From assembly GCA_963739345.1 (NCBI GenBank), contig CAVUAA010000001.1, forward strand, positions 124,001 to 188,000: a DNA stretch of 64,000 bases, read 5' to 3'. The position numbers and the translations under genes were made by a program. Below are positions 35,626-45,284 of this stretch, in pieces. The DNA comes from CAVUAA01 sp963739345. GTDB taxonomy: Bacteria > Chlamydiota > Chlamydiia > Chlamydiales > JAFEGQ01. A model generated the notes under the pieces. That model ran no database searches. It was given only the letters and a program-made list of their open reading frames with translations, and was not told the origin of the DNA. The number at the start of each line of letters is the position of its first letter. The first letter of the stretch is position 1.

Positions 35626-37053
35626 ATGGGTAAGAGAGCGTTTTTCGGTCGGCAGCGTGAATTGGATATTCTGATGCGTCTTTTGGGGAAGAAGAGTGCT
35701 AGCTTGGTGGTGATCAAGGGGAGACGTCGGATTGGCAAGAGCCGGTTGGCCGCTGAGTTTGGCAAGAACAGACGGTGCATCACGATGATCGGTCTGCCGC
35801 CGGAAAAGGGGGTTTCGGCGCAGGCGCAGAGGAAAGAGTTTGTTCGCCAGATGGGAGGGCAACTCGGTACGCCGGGGATCAAACCAGATGACTGGGGTGA
35901 TCTATTTTGGCATCTGGCTGACCAGACGGGATCGGGTCCAGTTATCATTATTCTCGATGAAATCAACTGGATGGGGAGTAAGGATCCGACGTTCTTGGGG
36001 AAGTTGAAGACTGCTTGGGATCAGCACTTTTCGAAGAACCCGGAACTGATTTTGATACTTAGTGGGTCGATGTCGAGTTGGATCGAGAAGAATATCCTCA
36101 GCAGCACAGGATTTTTGGGTCGGATTTCGGTAGACATGACGCTTGATGAACTTCCACTCGATGTGTGTGATCAGTTTTGGCAGGGGCATCGTAAGAGAGT
36201 ATCGGCCTACGAGAAGTTCAAGATGTTGTCTGTCACAGGCGGTGTGCCCCGCTACTTAGAGGAAATTCAACCGGAGTTGAGTGCTGAGGAAAATATCCGT
36301 TCGCTCTGTTTTGAGAAGGAGGGGTTGCTCTTCAAAGAGTTTGAGAGGATCTTTTCGGATCTATTCGCTCGCCGCGCCTCGGCCTATCGCGAAATCGTGC
36401 AACTGCTTGCCGAAGGGAGCGCAACGGTCAATCAGGTGGCATCAGCACTGGGAATGAAGAAGGGGGGAACGGTCAGCAGCTATCTGGATGATCTGGTGAC
36501 GACGGGGTATGTTGCGCGCGACTACACGTGGCAGTTAGGAAAATCGAAGGTGAGCAAGCTTAGTCGGTTTCGGTTGCGGGACAACTACCTCCGTTTCTAC
36601 CTTAAACATGTTGTACCGCAGCGGGAAAAGATTCTGCATGACGATGGCGTGTTGCCTTTCGGATGGGATGGGATCATGGGTTTACAATTTGAGAACCTCG
36701 TCCTCAACAACCGGAGGCGGGTGCGAGAGAAGCTGCACATTCAGTTGGAAGATCTTGTCTTCGACAACCCCTATTTCCAGAGTCGAACGCAAAAGCATGA
36801 GGCTTGTCAGATTGACTACATGATCGAATCGCGCTACCGCTCGTTTCATGTTTGTGAGATCAAGTTTTCAAAGGATCCAATCGGAACTGATGTGATTGCG
36901 CAGGTACAGGAGAAGATCAACCGGTTAGGTGTCGCTGGCAACACGTCTGTGAGGCCTGTTCTCATTCACGTCAACGGCGTGAGAGATTCTGTTCGTGAGA
37001 GCGGATTCTTTGCTCACATTCTAGACTTCAGTGAGCTGATTCATCCCCTTTAA
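35626..37053 (+). CDS. DUF234-type AAA ATPase with C-terminal nuclease-like domain
   Basis: This 475-residue protein has an N-terminal AAA-type ATPase: FFGRQREL, Walker A KGRRRIGKSRLA, Walker B VIIILDEINW and a sensor LILSGSMSSW. Residues ~260-310 form a winged helix (TVNQVASALGMKKGGTVSSYLDDLVTTGYV). The C-terminus reads IDYMIE and VCEIKFSKD, which fits a PD-(D/E)xK nuclease fold, as in DUF234 proteins common in archaea and anaerobic bacteria. I chose ATG 35626, with GGAGG five bases upstream. It sits between two copies of the uvrA 3' end, so it looks horizontally acquired. Its role is unknown; a defence or mobile-element function is possible. Confidence 0.88.
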   Translation: MGKRAFFGRQRELDILMRLLGKKSASLVVIKGRRRIGKSRLAAEFGKNRRCITMIGLPPEKGVSAQAQRKEFVRQMGGQLGTPGIKPDDWGDLFWHLADQTGSGPVIIILDEINWMGSKDPTFLGKLKTAWDQHFSKNPELILILSGSMSSWIEKNILSSTGFLGRISVDMTLDELPLDVCDQFWQGHRKRVSAYEKFKMLSVTGGVPRYLEEIQPELSAEENIRSLCFEKEGLLFKEFERIFSDLFARRASAYREIVQLLAEGSATVNQVASALGMKKGGTVSSYLDDLVTTGYVARDYTWQLGKSKVSKLSRFRLRDNYLRFYLKHVVPQREKILHDDGVLPFGWDGIMGLQFENLVLNNRRRVREKLHIQLEDLVFDNPYFQSRTQKHEACQIDYMIESRYRSFHVCEIKFSKDPIGTDVIAQVQEKINRLGVAGNTSVRPVLIHVNGVRDSVRESGFFAHILDFSELIHPL

Positions 37054-37123
37054 AAAGTGGGCGGTCAGGAGGGTCAGGCCTGACATTTGGACATTTGCGT
37101 GCGCGGATGATTTGGTGACAATT

Positions 37124-37176
37124 CCTATCACTCAGTGCCGATCGGGGCCAGGCCCCGATCGGTACTGAGTGATAGG
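37124..37176. repeat. hairpin spanning the uvrA stop codon
   Basis: Arms 37124-37147 and 37153-37176 are 24 bases with one mismatch, loop CCAGG. The uvrA TGA (37130-37128) lies in the arm, so the last 15 or so codons of uvrA are encoded by the hairpin. It might act as a terminator or REP-like element; there is no T-run. Confidence 0.8.
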
Positions 37177-40100
37177 TAGTGAGCAGTGGGGCTGTTAGTG
37201 AGGGCGACCTGTTCGGGGGTGCCCATGCCGAGGAGGTGGCCGCCAGCGGCGCCAGGCCCTGGGCCGAGGTCGACGATGTGGTCCGCGGTGGCGATGAGGT
37301 CGAGGTTGTGCTCGATGATGATGAGGGTGTTGCCCCGGTCGGTGAGGGTGTGGAGGACGGGGAGGAGTTTGGCGAGGTCGCTCTGGTGGAGGCCGGTGGT
37401 GGGCTCGTCAAGGAGGTAGAGGGTGTTGCCGGTGGAGCGCTTGGAGAGCTCGCGGCTAAGTTTTAGTCTTTGGGCTTCGCCGCCAGAGAGGGTTTGGACC
37501 CGCTGGCCAATTTTAAGGTAGCCGAGGCCGACCGATTGGAGGGTTTGGAGGCGGCGAGTGATAGCGCGGTGGTTTTGGAAGAGGGTGTGCGCCTGGTCGA
37601 CGGTGAGGTCGAGGAGCTGGCCGATGGTGTGGCCGGCGTAGGTGATCTCGAGGGAGGTGGGATTGAGCCTTTGGCCGCGGCACTCTTCGCAGGGGACGCG
37701 GACGGCGGGGAGGAAGTGCATCTCAATGCGCCGGTGGCCAAGGCCCCAACAGTTGGTGCACATGCCGTTGCGGTGGTTGTAGCTGAAGTGACCAGGTTTG
37801 AGGCCGCGGGAGGCAGCGGTGGGGAGGCGGGCGAAGAGCTGCCGGATGGGAGGCATGATGTCGGCGTAGGAGCCGACGTCGGCGCGGATGGTCTGGCCGA
37901 CGGGGTTTTGGTCGAGGACGATGAGGGTCTCGAGGGGGTCTAGCTCTTCAACTTCGGCGAGGAGGGTAGATTTGCCAGAGCCGGAGACGCCGGTGATGAC
38001 GGAGAGGCAGCCGATGGGAAACTGGACGTCGATGTTTTTGAGGTTGTTGGTGGAGGCATTTTTTATATGCAGGAATTTCTCAGCAGTCCGGCGGGTGGTG
38101 GGGATGGGGATGGTCTTGCGGCCGGAGAGGTAGGCGCCGGTGAGGCTGTTTTTGTCCTTCTTGATTTGGCTGATGGGGCCGCGGGCGGTGATGTGGCCGC
38201 CAGCAGCGCCGGCTCCTGGGCCAAAGTCGAGGAGGTAGTCGGCCCGCTCGACGGTGAGGGGGTCGTGCTCCACCATGAGGATGGTGTTGCCAAGATCGCG
38301 GAGCCGCTCGAGGGCGGTGTTGAGCCGCTGGTTGTCGTGGGGGTGGAGGCCGATGGTGGGCTCGTCGAGGACATAGAGGCAGCCGGTGAGGCCGCTACCC
38401 AGCTGGCGGGCGAGGCGGATCCGTTGCATCTCGCCAGCAGAGAGGGTGGGGGCGCCTCGGTGGAGGGCGAGGTAGTCGAGGCCAACTTCTGCGAGGAAGA
38501 GGAGGCGGTGTTGCAGCTGCTCGAGAACTTCTGCGAGGAGTTTGGCGTCGGTCTTTTCGAGGGTGAGTTGGTCGAGGAAGGTGATTGTCTCGGAGACCGG
38601 TTGGAGGCAGAGCTGTCCGAGGGAGAGGCCATTTAGGCGGACGTTACGGCCGAGCGGATTGAGTCGCTCGTCGTCGCACTCAGGGCAGTCGTCCCCCCAT
38701 CCTTCGCATGTTTCGCACATTCCCTCTCGCTTGTTGAAGGCGAGGGTGCGGGGGGTGATGGCGGGGTAGGAGACGCCGGTGCTCTCGACGGAGAAGGCGA
38801 GGTTGAAGAGGTGCTCTTCTTCGTTGTGAAGGATGACCACTTGGTCGCCGGCGGTTTCAATGGCTTCGAGGAGGCGCTGCCGGTTGCCGCCATTCACTTT
38901 TAGCCGGTCGATAACGAGGTAGAGGCTGTTTTTCCGTCTGCGGTTGTAGGGGATTTCGCCGTCGAGTTCATAGGTCTCGCCGTTGAGGCGGACGCGCAGG
39001 AATCCCTGTCGGCGGAGGCGGTCAAACTGGGGATCTTTGGGAAGGGGAGCGAGCACTTCGATCCGAGACCCCTCTTCGTAGGTTAGCACTCGGTCTGCGA
39101 CGTGCTCCTTGGAGATGGCGCGGATCTCCTCGCCTGTATCGGGGCAGTGGGCGGTGCCGGCCCGTGCAAAGAGGATGCGCAAGAAATCGTAGACTTCTGT
39201 GAGCGTTCCTACGGTGGAGCGGGGATTGCCGGCGTGAGCTCGCTGCTCGATGGCGATGGCGGGGGAGAGCCCTTCGATGGAGGTGACAATCGGTTTGGGC
39301 ATCTGCTGGACGAACTGGCGGGCGTAGGGGGAGAGCGATTCGGTGTAGCGGCGCTGCCCCTCGGCGTAGACGGTTTCGAAGGCGAACGAGCTTTTTCCAG
39401 AGCCGGACGGGCCTGTGCAGACAGTGATCTTGCCGCGGGGGATGTAGGCGTCTACCCCTTTAAGATTGTTCTGCTCACACCCGTCGACGGTGATGGCGCG
39501 CACGGGACGCTTTTGGCGTGCCGCTTTGCGTGCAGTTCTCGTGACGGGTTGCAACGCGCGGCCTGTCGGTGAGTCGAGCTGGGCGATCTCCTCGGGTGTT
39601 CCTTCGGCGACAATCTCGCCACCGCCGGCGCCGCCGTCGGGACCGACGTCAATGATCCAGTCGGCGCACTTCACCACATCCATGTTGTGCTCGATCACCA
39701 GCACGGTGTTTCCCTTGTCGACCAGTTTCTGCAGGACGCGGAGGAGGTGATCGACGTCGTGAAAGTGGAGGCCGGTGGTGGGCTCGTCGAGCAGATAGAA
39801 CGTGTCGCCTGACGACGGACGAGAGAGTTCCTTCGCCAGCTTCACTCGCTGCGCCTCGCCGCCAGACAGAGTGGTCGATGACTGTCCCAATTTCACATAG
39901 CCCATGCCAACTTGGACGAGCGCTTCGAGCTTTTTGGCGATGCGGGGGACATTCTCAAAGAACTCAAGCGCCTCCTCGATGGGCATCTCGAGCACGTCGT
40001 AGATGTTTTTCTCCTTGAAGCGGACAGAGAGGGTCTCTTCATCAAAGCGGTGGCCGGCGCACAGCTCACAGGGGACGTAGGCATCTTCGATGAAGTCCAT

Positions 40101-42257
40101 GTCCACCTTGGTCATCCCTATCCCGCGACACTCGGTGCACGATCCGGTCGCCACGTTGAAGCTGAATCGCCCCGGCTTGTAGCCGCGCGCTTTTGATTCG
40201 GGAAGCTGCGCAAAGAGGTCGCGAATGAGATCCCAAACCTTCGTATAGGTGGCCGGGTTGGAGCGGGGAGTGCGGCCGATCGGTCGCTGATCAATTGCAA
40301 TCACCGGTTCGTCCCGTTCTTTCAAAGCAGGATAAAGTGTCTCTAAAACCAGCGAGCTTTTTCCCGATCCAGAAACACCAGTAACGGCGAGGAAGAGCCC
40401 CTTTGGAAAGCGCGCCGTGATGTTTTTCAGGTTGTTGTGCGTCGCTCCCTCAATCACGACGGCGTCATCGGTGGGCGGGCGACGTGTTTTGGGAACCGGA
40501 ATGCTTTTGCGTCCCGACAAATAGGCGCCGGTCACAGACCGATCGCTCTTCAGCAGACCACTCACCGTTCCTTGATAGACAATTTCGCCCCCGTGCACAC
40601 CGGCGAGCGGCCCAAAGTCGACCACGTGATCGGCCGCCCAAATGGTCTCCTCGTCGTGCTCCACCACAATGACGGTGTTTCCCCGATCCCGCAGATGCTC
40701 GAGCGTACGAATCAGCTGCCGGTTGTCGCGCGGATGGAGGCCAATCGACGGCTCGTCGAGGATGTAGGTGACTCCGACCAGTCCACACCCAATTTGCGAG
40801 GCGAGCCGCACTCGTTGCGCCTCACCCCCCGACAACGTCGGCGCCGTCCGATCAATCGTCAAATAGTGCAATCCCACATCGAGCAAAAACTGCAAACGCT
40901 GCCGGATCTCTTTGAGAAGTTCGTCCGCAATCGAATTGACCTCTAGTTCCGCAAGAAACTCTGCCGCGTCGCCAATCGTCTTAGCGCACAGCTCGGCGAT
41001 CTTGACCCCTCCCAGCTTCGCTGCAGCTGGGTAGGGGGCGAGGCGGGATCCTGCACATGCCGTGCAGGGTCCCCGCACCATCAGCTCCCGCATGTTGTTT
41101 CGATAAGTTTCGGAGGTGGCCTCTGAATATCTCCTGTGCGCCTCTCCCAGCACCCCTTTCCAACGCACATAATCGGACCAGCGGGTCTTCCGCGTCGGAT
41201 GGACAAACCTCATCTTCACCGGCCGATCGCCAATCCCATTCAGAAAGACATTCTGTGCTTCATTTGACAACTTCTTCCACTTCGTCCGGACGCTGAATTT
41301 GTAGAGTTTGGCCAGGTTGCGGTAGATGTTGCCGTCGCGCACATTGTCGTAGGAGGGGGCGATGAGGCAGCAGTCATCGGCGATGCTCAAATCGGGATCG
41401 ATGATCTCGTCGAGATCAAACTCCTCCACGATGCCCATCCCCTGACACTTCGGACACATGCCATGCGGGCTGTTGAATGAAAAATGCTGCGGCTCGAGCG
41501 GTGCATAAGATAACCCAGATTTCAGCGAAAACGCATGCTGTGAGAAGAGCTGATCATCAACCAGACAGACCCCCGTCCCCACCTCCAGCGCCATCGTGAT
41601 CGCTTCTGCAATGCGCGAGCCGTTGTCGCCCACCTTGATCCGATCGATCACCACATCCACCGTGTGCGCCACCGACCCATCGAGCTCCACTCCCTCACTC
41701 AGATCGACCATCGTCCCATCGATGCGGGCACGAAGAAACCCCCTCTGCTCCAACTCATCGAGCTCATCTTTGAGCGTTCCCTTTTTCCCTTTCACAAACG
41801 GCGCCATCACCACAATCCGCCGTCCCACTTCAAGCGCCTGCACTGTCCGAATGATCCGCTCTCGACTCTGCGGCTCCACCGCCTCTCCACTTACCGGGCA
41901 ATGGGGGACTGCTACCCGCGCATAAAGCACCCTCAAATAGTCATAGATTTCAGTGATCGTCCCCACCGTCGACCGCGGGTTCCTCCCCGCCGTCTTCTGC
42001 TCGATCGAGATCGTCGGCGAGAGCCCTTCGATTGACTCGGCTTCTGGCTTCGACATGTCGCCCACATACCGCCTAGCGAAGTTGGAAAGAGATTCGACAT
42101 AGCGGCGCTGTCCCTCAACATACAGAGTGTCAAAGGCTAACGACGACTTGCCCGACCCACTCACCCCTGTAAAGACGATCAGCTGGTCAGTCTCCAGCTC
42201 CAGATCGACACCCTTAAGGTTGTGAACCTCAACCTTTTTGCATGAAATTTTTCCCAT
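37128..42257 (-). CDS. uvrA: double-length excinuclease ABC subunit A
   Basis: This 1709-residue protein is two UvrA copies fused head to tail, a feature I know from Chlamydiae. UvrA recognises bulky DNA lesions and loads UvrB. Four Walker A motifs (GVSGSGKSS near 31 and 627, GPSGSGKSS near 949, GVSGSGKST near 1424) and four ABC signatures are present; the third is LSAGE instead of LSGGE. CxxC zinc pairs occur in both halves (for example CPKCQGMG and CTECRGIG). Length is slightly shorter than C. trachomatis UvrA (about 1786). It is intact, and its 3' end is duplicated at 35176-35415. Confidence 0.97.
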   Translation of the reverse strand: MGKISCKKVEVHNLKGVDLELETDQLIVFTGVSGSGKSSLAFDTLYVEGQRRYVESLSNFARRYVGDMSKPEAESIEGLSPTISIEQKTAGRNPRSTVGTITEIYDYLRVLYARVAVPHCPVSGEAVEPQSRERIIRTVQALEVGRRIVVMAPFVKGKKGTLKDELDELEQRGFLRARIDGTMVDLSEGVELDGSVAHTVDVVIDRIKVGDNGSRIAEAITMALEVGTGVCLVDDQLFSQHAFSLKSGLSYAPLEPQHFSFNSPHGMCPKCQGMGIVEEFDLDEIIDPDLSIADDCCLIAPSYDNVRDGNIYRNLAKLYKFSVRTKWKKLSNEAQNVFLNGIGDRPVKMRFVHPTRKTRWSDYVRWKGVLGEAHRRYSEATSETYRNNMRELMVRGPCTACAGSRLAPYPAAAKLGGVKIAELCAKTIGDAAEFLAELEVNSIADELLKEIRQRLQFLLDVGLHYLTIDRTAPTLSGGEAQRVRLASQIGCGLVGVTYILDEPSIGLHPRDNRQLIRTLEHLRDRGNTVIVVEHDEETIWAADHVVDFGPLAGVHGGEIVYQGTVSGLLKSDRSVTGAYLSGRKSIPVPKTRRPPTDDAVVIEGATHNNLKNITARFPKGLFLAVTGVSGSGKSSLVLETLYPALKERDEPVIAIDQRPIGRTPRSNPATYTKVWDLIRDLFAQLPESKARGYKPGRFSFNVATGSCTECRGIGMTKVDMDFIEDAYVPCELCAGHRFDEETLSVRFKEKNIYDVLEMPIEEALEFFENVPRIAKKLEALVQVGMGYVKLGQSSTTLSGGEAQRVKLAKELSRPSSGDTFYLLDEPTTGLHFHDVDHLLRVLQKLVDKGNTVLVIEHNMDVVKCADWIIDVGPDGGAGGGEIVAEGTPEEIAQLDSPTGRALQPVTRTARKAARQKRPVRAITVDGCEQNNLKGVDAYIPRGKITVCTGPSGSGKSSFAFETVYAEGQRRYTESLSPYARQFVQQMPKPIVTSIEGLSPAIAIEQRAHAGNPRSTVGTLTEVYDFLRILFARAGTAHCPDTGEEIRAISKEHVADRVLTYEEGSRIEVLAPLPKDPQFDRLRRQGFLRVRLNGETYELDGEIPYNRRRKNSLYLVIDRLKVNGGNRQRLLEAIETAGDQVVILHNEEEHLFNLAFSVESTGVSYPAITPRTLAFNKREGMCETCEGWGDDCPECDDERLNPLGRNVRLNGLSLGQLCLQPVSETITFLDQLTLEKTDAKLLAEVLEQLQHRLLFLAEVGLDYLALHRGAPTLSAGEMQRIRLARQLGSGLTGCLYVLDEPTIGLHPHDNQRLNTALERLRDLGNTILMVEHDPLTVERADYLLDFGPGAGAAGGHITARGPISQIKKDKNSLTGAYLSGRKTIPIPTTRRTAEKFLHIKNASTNNLKNIDVQFPIGCLSVITGVSGSGKSTLLAEVEELDPLETLIVLDQNPVGQTIRADVGSYADIMPPIRQLFARLPTAASRGLKPGHFSYNHRNGMCTNCWGLGHRRIEMHFLPAVRVPCEECRGQRLNPTSLEITYAGHTIGQLLDLTVDQAHTLFQNHRAITRRLQTLQSVGLGYLKIGQRVQTLSGGEAQRLKLSRELSKRSTGNTLYLLDEPTTGLHQSDLAKLLPVLHTLTDRGNTLIIIEHNLDLIATADHIVDLGPGPGAAGGHLLGMGTPEQVALTNSPTAHYLSLSTDRGLAPIGTE

Positions 42258-42325
42258 AGCGGACTAAGAGTATACAGGTTGCCAGAATTCCTCAACAGTG
42301 ATCCCAGCTCTAGGTACGACCCGCG

Positions 42326-42366
42326 AAATTGTCACAATTGGGGACTGTCCCAGATTGTGACAATTT
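42326..42366. repeat. REP-like palindrome, second copy of the 9674-9714 unit
   Basis: These 41 bases match 9674-9714 with one mismatch. Outer arms AAATTGTCACAAT and ATTGTGACAATTT pair around GGGGACTGTCCC. It lies 68 bases upstream of uvrA and directly downstream of the 42369 gene, whose stop it overlaps closely. Confidence 0.85.
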
Positions 42367-42368
42367 AG

Positions 42369-42743
42369 TTAGGGGGTCCAGGTTTTGGCGGCGGCGATGG
42401 CTGTCTTCATCTGGGCGATGGACTGGGCGTCCTGGCCAGGGTTGGTCGATGAACCACCACCCGCGAGTGTGTTGTAGTCGGCAATGAACTTCGTTGCTGA
42501 TGCGATCATCGCCAAACGGTTAGCCTTAGTGGGATACTCAGCATACTTCAGTGCTGCCGCTTGAAGAGCCTTATTGGCTGCAATCATCAACGGACTGCCC
42601 ATGTTGTTCTGAAGAATGTTTGAAGCCGCTCCCTCAATTTCGAAGTACAAGATCTTGTACTCGTTGGGGTGCTGGTCCTTCAGCTGTAATGGGGGTGGGT
42701 AGTTAATGGACGGGTCTTCTCCGCCTACTCCTGAAACTGGCAT
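42369..42743 (-). CDS. hypothetical small secreted-type protein
   Basis: This 124-residue protein has no hydrophobic segment. It has a proline-rich start (PVSGVGGEDPSINYPPPLQLKDQHP), a helical middle (MIAANKALQAAALKYAEYPTKANRLAMIASATKFIADY) and a glycine/serine linker before a final helix. This modest size and small helical content resemble type III secretion needle, translocator-associated or effector proteins, but I recognise no family. It has a clear ribosome site (AGGAG eight bases before the ATG). A REP-like palindrome follows it immediately. Confidence 0.7.
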   Translation of the reverse strand: MPVSGVGGEDPSINYPPPLQLKDQHPNEYKILYFEIEGAASNILQNNMGSPLMIAANKALQAAALKYAEYPTKANRLAMIASATKFIADYNTLAGGGSSTNPGQDAQSIAQMKTAIAAAKTWTP

Positions 42744-42836
42744 CTTCTATCTCCTGGTATCATTCTCAATCGCTGTAACTATATTTTATATTATAAATGG
42801 AGTTTTTGTCTAACTGCCTAAAGATAAGAACTATAA

Positions 42837-42965
42837 TTACCAGAGGTAGGAGTAGGTGAGGCCGATGGTCCAGTAGATGCCCAGCTGGAGACACTGATTT
42901 TCTTCAATCTGGTCGTCGTTCATTCTTAGGCGATAATAGGTTTTGCCTAACCTGGTTTTTTTGCG
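42837..42965 (-). pseudogene. C-terminal remnant of a FadL-like porin
   Basis: On the minus strand, an open frame ends in CLQLGIYWTIGLTYSYLW and TAA, matching the C-terminus of the FadL-like protein at 45940-47079 (KVAALTYSYLW). The 17 bases AGGTAGGAGTAGGTGAG are identical in both. Upstream of about 42965 the similarity fades and no start is present. The rest of the gap to 43148 shows no gene. The remnant lies 3 kb from the intact genes, with SulP and the AbiE pair between. Confidence 0.72.
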
Positions 42966-43148
42966 GATTGGACTAAACTCAAGCAGTACAGGCCTTGTAC
43001 ATCGACAGACCGTGTGATAGAAGCGATGTCTCGCTCAGAGGACTAGGTTGCTAATTTCTCCTTGCCACGATGGCCCAAAGTCAGCGACACGTGATGATTT
43101 CTGCCTTTTTGCTTTGAGTGGTCAATACAGTTTTTGTGTGGAGTTTTT

Positions 43149-44828
43149 GTGAAAATGTACATTCCTAAAATCGTTCTTTGTTTAAAAGAGGGGTATTCTG
43201 GAAGGAATCTGCGTGACGATCTATTTGCTGGCATCAGTGTAGGCGTCATTGCTCTTCCCCTGGCACTTGCGTTCGCAATCGGTTCAGGGGTTTCTCCAGA
43301 GCGTGGGTTGTTCACCGCCATTGTCGCCGGCTTTCTTATTTCCTTGCTCGGGGGGAGTCGAGTTCAGATTGGGGGCCCCACAGGGGCATTTATCGTGATT
43401 GTCTACACGATTGTTCAGGAATTCGGGTATGACGGGCTGGCCGTCGCCACATTGCTAGCCGGAGCCATGATGTTGATCATGGGGATCGCCCGCCTGGGGG
43501 TCCTCCTTAAATTTGTGCCTTATCCTGTGACGACCGGTTTTACTACCGGAATAGCGGTGGTGATCTTTTCGTCGCAGATGAACGACTTTTTTGGCTTAAA
43601 CATTGCTGATGTACCGCCCCACTTTGTTGAGCAGTGGGGCGTCTACTGGAATGCGATGGGAGGGGTCAGCGTCTGGGCCTTCACGATGGCCTTTGCTTCT
43701 CTGGTCTCTATCTTCGTAATTAGACGTCTTTTTCCGAGCTGGCCAGCGGTTATTATTGTACTTGCGATTGCTACTGCTATTTCGTATATCTGGGATCTTC
43801 CCATTGAGACTATTCAGAGCAGGTTTGGAGACATTCCAAGAATGCTGCCAGTTCCTTCCCTACCCAATGTATCCTTTGATCTTATCCAAAAGGTCTTCCC
43901 CGCTGCGATAACGATCGCCTTACTTGGATCGATTGAATCTTTGCTCTCCGCAGCAGTGGCTGACGGAATGACAGGCCACAGACACCGATCGAATGCCGAA
44001 TTAATTGCTCAGGGGGTGGCCAACATAGGTTCCATTATTTTTGGTGGAATTCCAGCAACGGGGGCGATCGCTCGCACGTCTGCTAATATTAAGCTGGGCG
44101 CTAAGACGCCGATCGCTGGAATCATTCACGCGATGACACTGTTGCTACTGATGCTTGTCCTAGCTCCAGTGGCCGGAGAAATTCCCCTCTGTATTTTGGC
44201 CGCTGTGCTGGTCTTTGTGGCATGGAACATGAGCGAATTGGGGCATTTTATCGAGATCCTGAGATACGGGTGGACCGATGCCATCGTACTGTGTGTGACC
44301 TTCGCCCTGACTGTTTTTATTGATTTAGCAATAGCGGTGCAGGTGGGTGTTGTTCTATCGGCATTTGTTTTCCTAAAGAATATGACTAGCAGTAGTACAG
44401 TCGACGCGTGCAGGCTAGTTGTCAGTGAGGGGCTGGTCGACCACCCTGAGTTTCGAGATTCTCAGATGCTGCTCCGCAAGGATGTTCCCGAAGACGTAAT
44501 CGTCTTTGAGATTAGTGGCCCGTTCTTCTACAGCATTTCTACTCTGCTCGACGACAGCCTGAATCAGATTAGAACAAAGCCTCGTATTTATATCTTGCGA
44601 ATGCAAAAGGTTCCAATTGTTGACTCTACTGGCATGCGAGCCTTAAAGGGGTTTTATTTAAAATGCTCTAAAAAAGATATAGTCCTGCTCATTTCAGGCG
44701 TTTCAAAGGAACTTTCCAGAAATTTCTATAAGTCAGGGCTGGTGTCTCTCGTCGGTGCGAGTCATATTTTTGCGGACATTGAAACTGCTCTGGCCTATGC
44801 GACGGAATTGCCCGACAGAGGGAGGTGA
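43149..44828 (+). CDS. SulP-family anion transporter with STAS domain
   Basis: This protein of about 559 residues has ten to twelve membrane spans (residues 15-430). It includes the family motif GVIALPLALAFAIGSGVSPERGLFTAIVAGFLISLLGGSRVQIGGPTGAF region in abbreviated form, and AELIAQGVANIGSIIFGGIPATGAIARTSAN. A C-terminal STAS domain (about 445-557) has the DSTGM motif. SulP proteins move sulfate, bicarbonate or other anions across the inner membrane; the substrate cannot be read here. The start is uncertain: GTG 43149 has GGAG at a good distance; ATG 43155 is two codons on. Confidence 0.93.
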   Translation: MKMYIPKIVLCLKEGYSGRNLRDDLFAGISVGVIALPLALAFAIGSGVSPERGLFTAIVAGFLISLLGGSRVQIGGPTGAFIVIVYTIVQEFGYDGLAVATLLAGAMMLIMGIARLGVLLKFVPYPVTTGFTTGIAVVIFSSQMNDFFGLNIADVPPHFVEQWGVYWNAMGGVSVWAFTMAFASLVSIFVIRRLFPSWPAVIIVLAIATAISYIWDLPIETIQSRFGDIPRMLPVPSLPNVSFDLIQKVFPAAITIALLGSIESLLSAAVADGMTGHRHRSNAELIAQGVANIGSIIFGGIPATGAIARTSANIKLGAKTPIAGIIHAMTLLLLMLVLAPVAGEIPLCILAAVLVFVAWNMSELGHFIEILRYGWTDAIVLCVTFALTVFIDLAIAVQVGVVLSAFVFLKNMTSSSTVDACRLVVSEGLVDHPEFRDSQMLLRKDVPEDVIVFEISGPFFYSISTLLDDSLNQIRTKPRIYILRMQKVPIVDSTGMRALKGFYLKCSKKDIVLLISGVSKELSRNFYKSGLVSLVGASHIFADIETALAYATELPDRGR

Positions 44829-44920
44829 GGGCGACGATTGTTAGAGGTCCACCCAGACCCCCTCTGCGGGTGTAGACAAACCGGCAAAGACGGGTCGTAA
44901 TAGAATGGATACTCTGGCCA

Positions 44921-45283
44921 TTACGTGTGCGTTGTTAGGTGGGAGAGAGAGAAGTCGATGTGATTAGAAAGGTGCCAAACGTCGTGGAAGTCTTTCATTC
45001 TCGTGTTCAGTAGGCCGAGCCGAAGCATGGCATCCACTTTTTCTGCTACGACGCTGTCGATGGTATAAGCCAGTACGTTAGGAGCTGGTGAGTCGGGCAG
45101 CAGATGGAGAAGGGATCGACCAATTTGGCCGCGAAGCTTCACTTGAACACCGCTGTAATCCGCGTTTGTTTGGATCACGCTGGTTGCGATGGTCTCAGAG
45201 GAGAAGACGACTCCGTCCGATGGTCGCTTGACTTGACGTGCGAGCTTGAGGAGAGCGAGTCTGATCTTTTCAGGTGCGGCCAT
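44921..45283 (-). pseudogene. AbiEii-type toxin, internally deleted
   Basis: This 120-residue frame ends with the C-terminal hallmark of AbiEii nucleotidyltransferase toxins: LAYTIDSVVAEKVDAMLRLGLLNTRMKDFHDVWHL. The N-terminus (MAAPEKIRLALLKLARQ) also matches the family start. The nucleotidyltransferase core (GSxxxR, DxD) that should lie between is missing, as is the end of the protein; normal length is about 280-300. It begins two bases after the antitoxin stop, as in real abiE operons. It should be non-toxic. Confidence 0.78.
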
Positions 45284-45284
45284 G

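Noticed and set aside
44415..44606. Antisense frame inside the SulP gene
   Set aside because: Shadow of the STAS domain coding strand; no start context.
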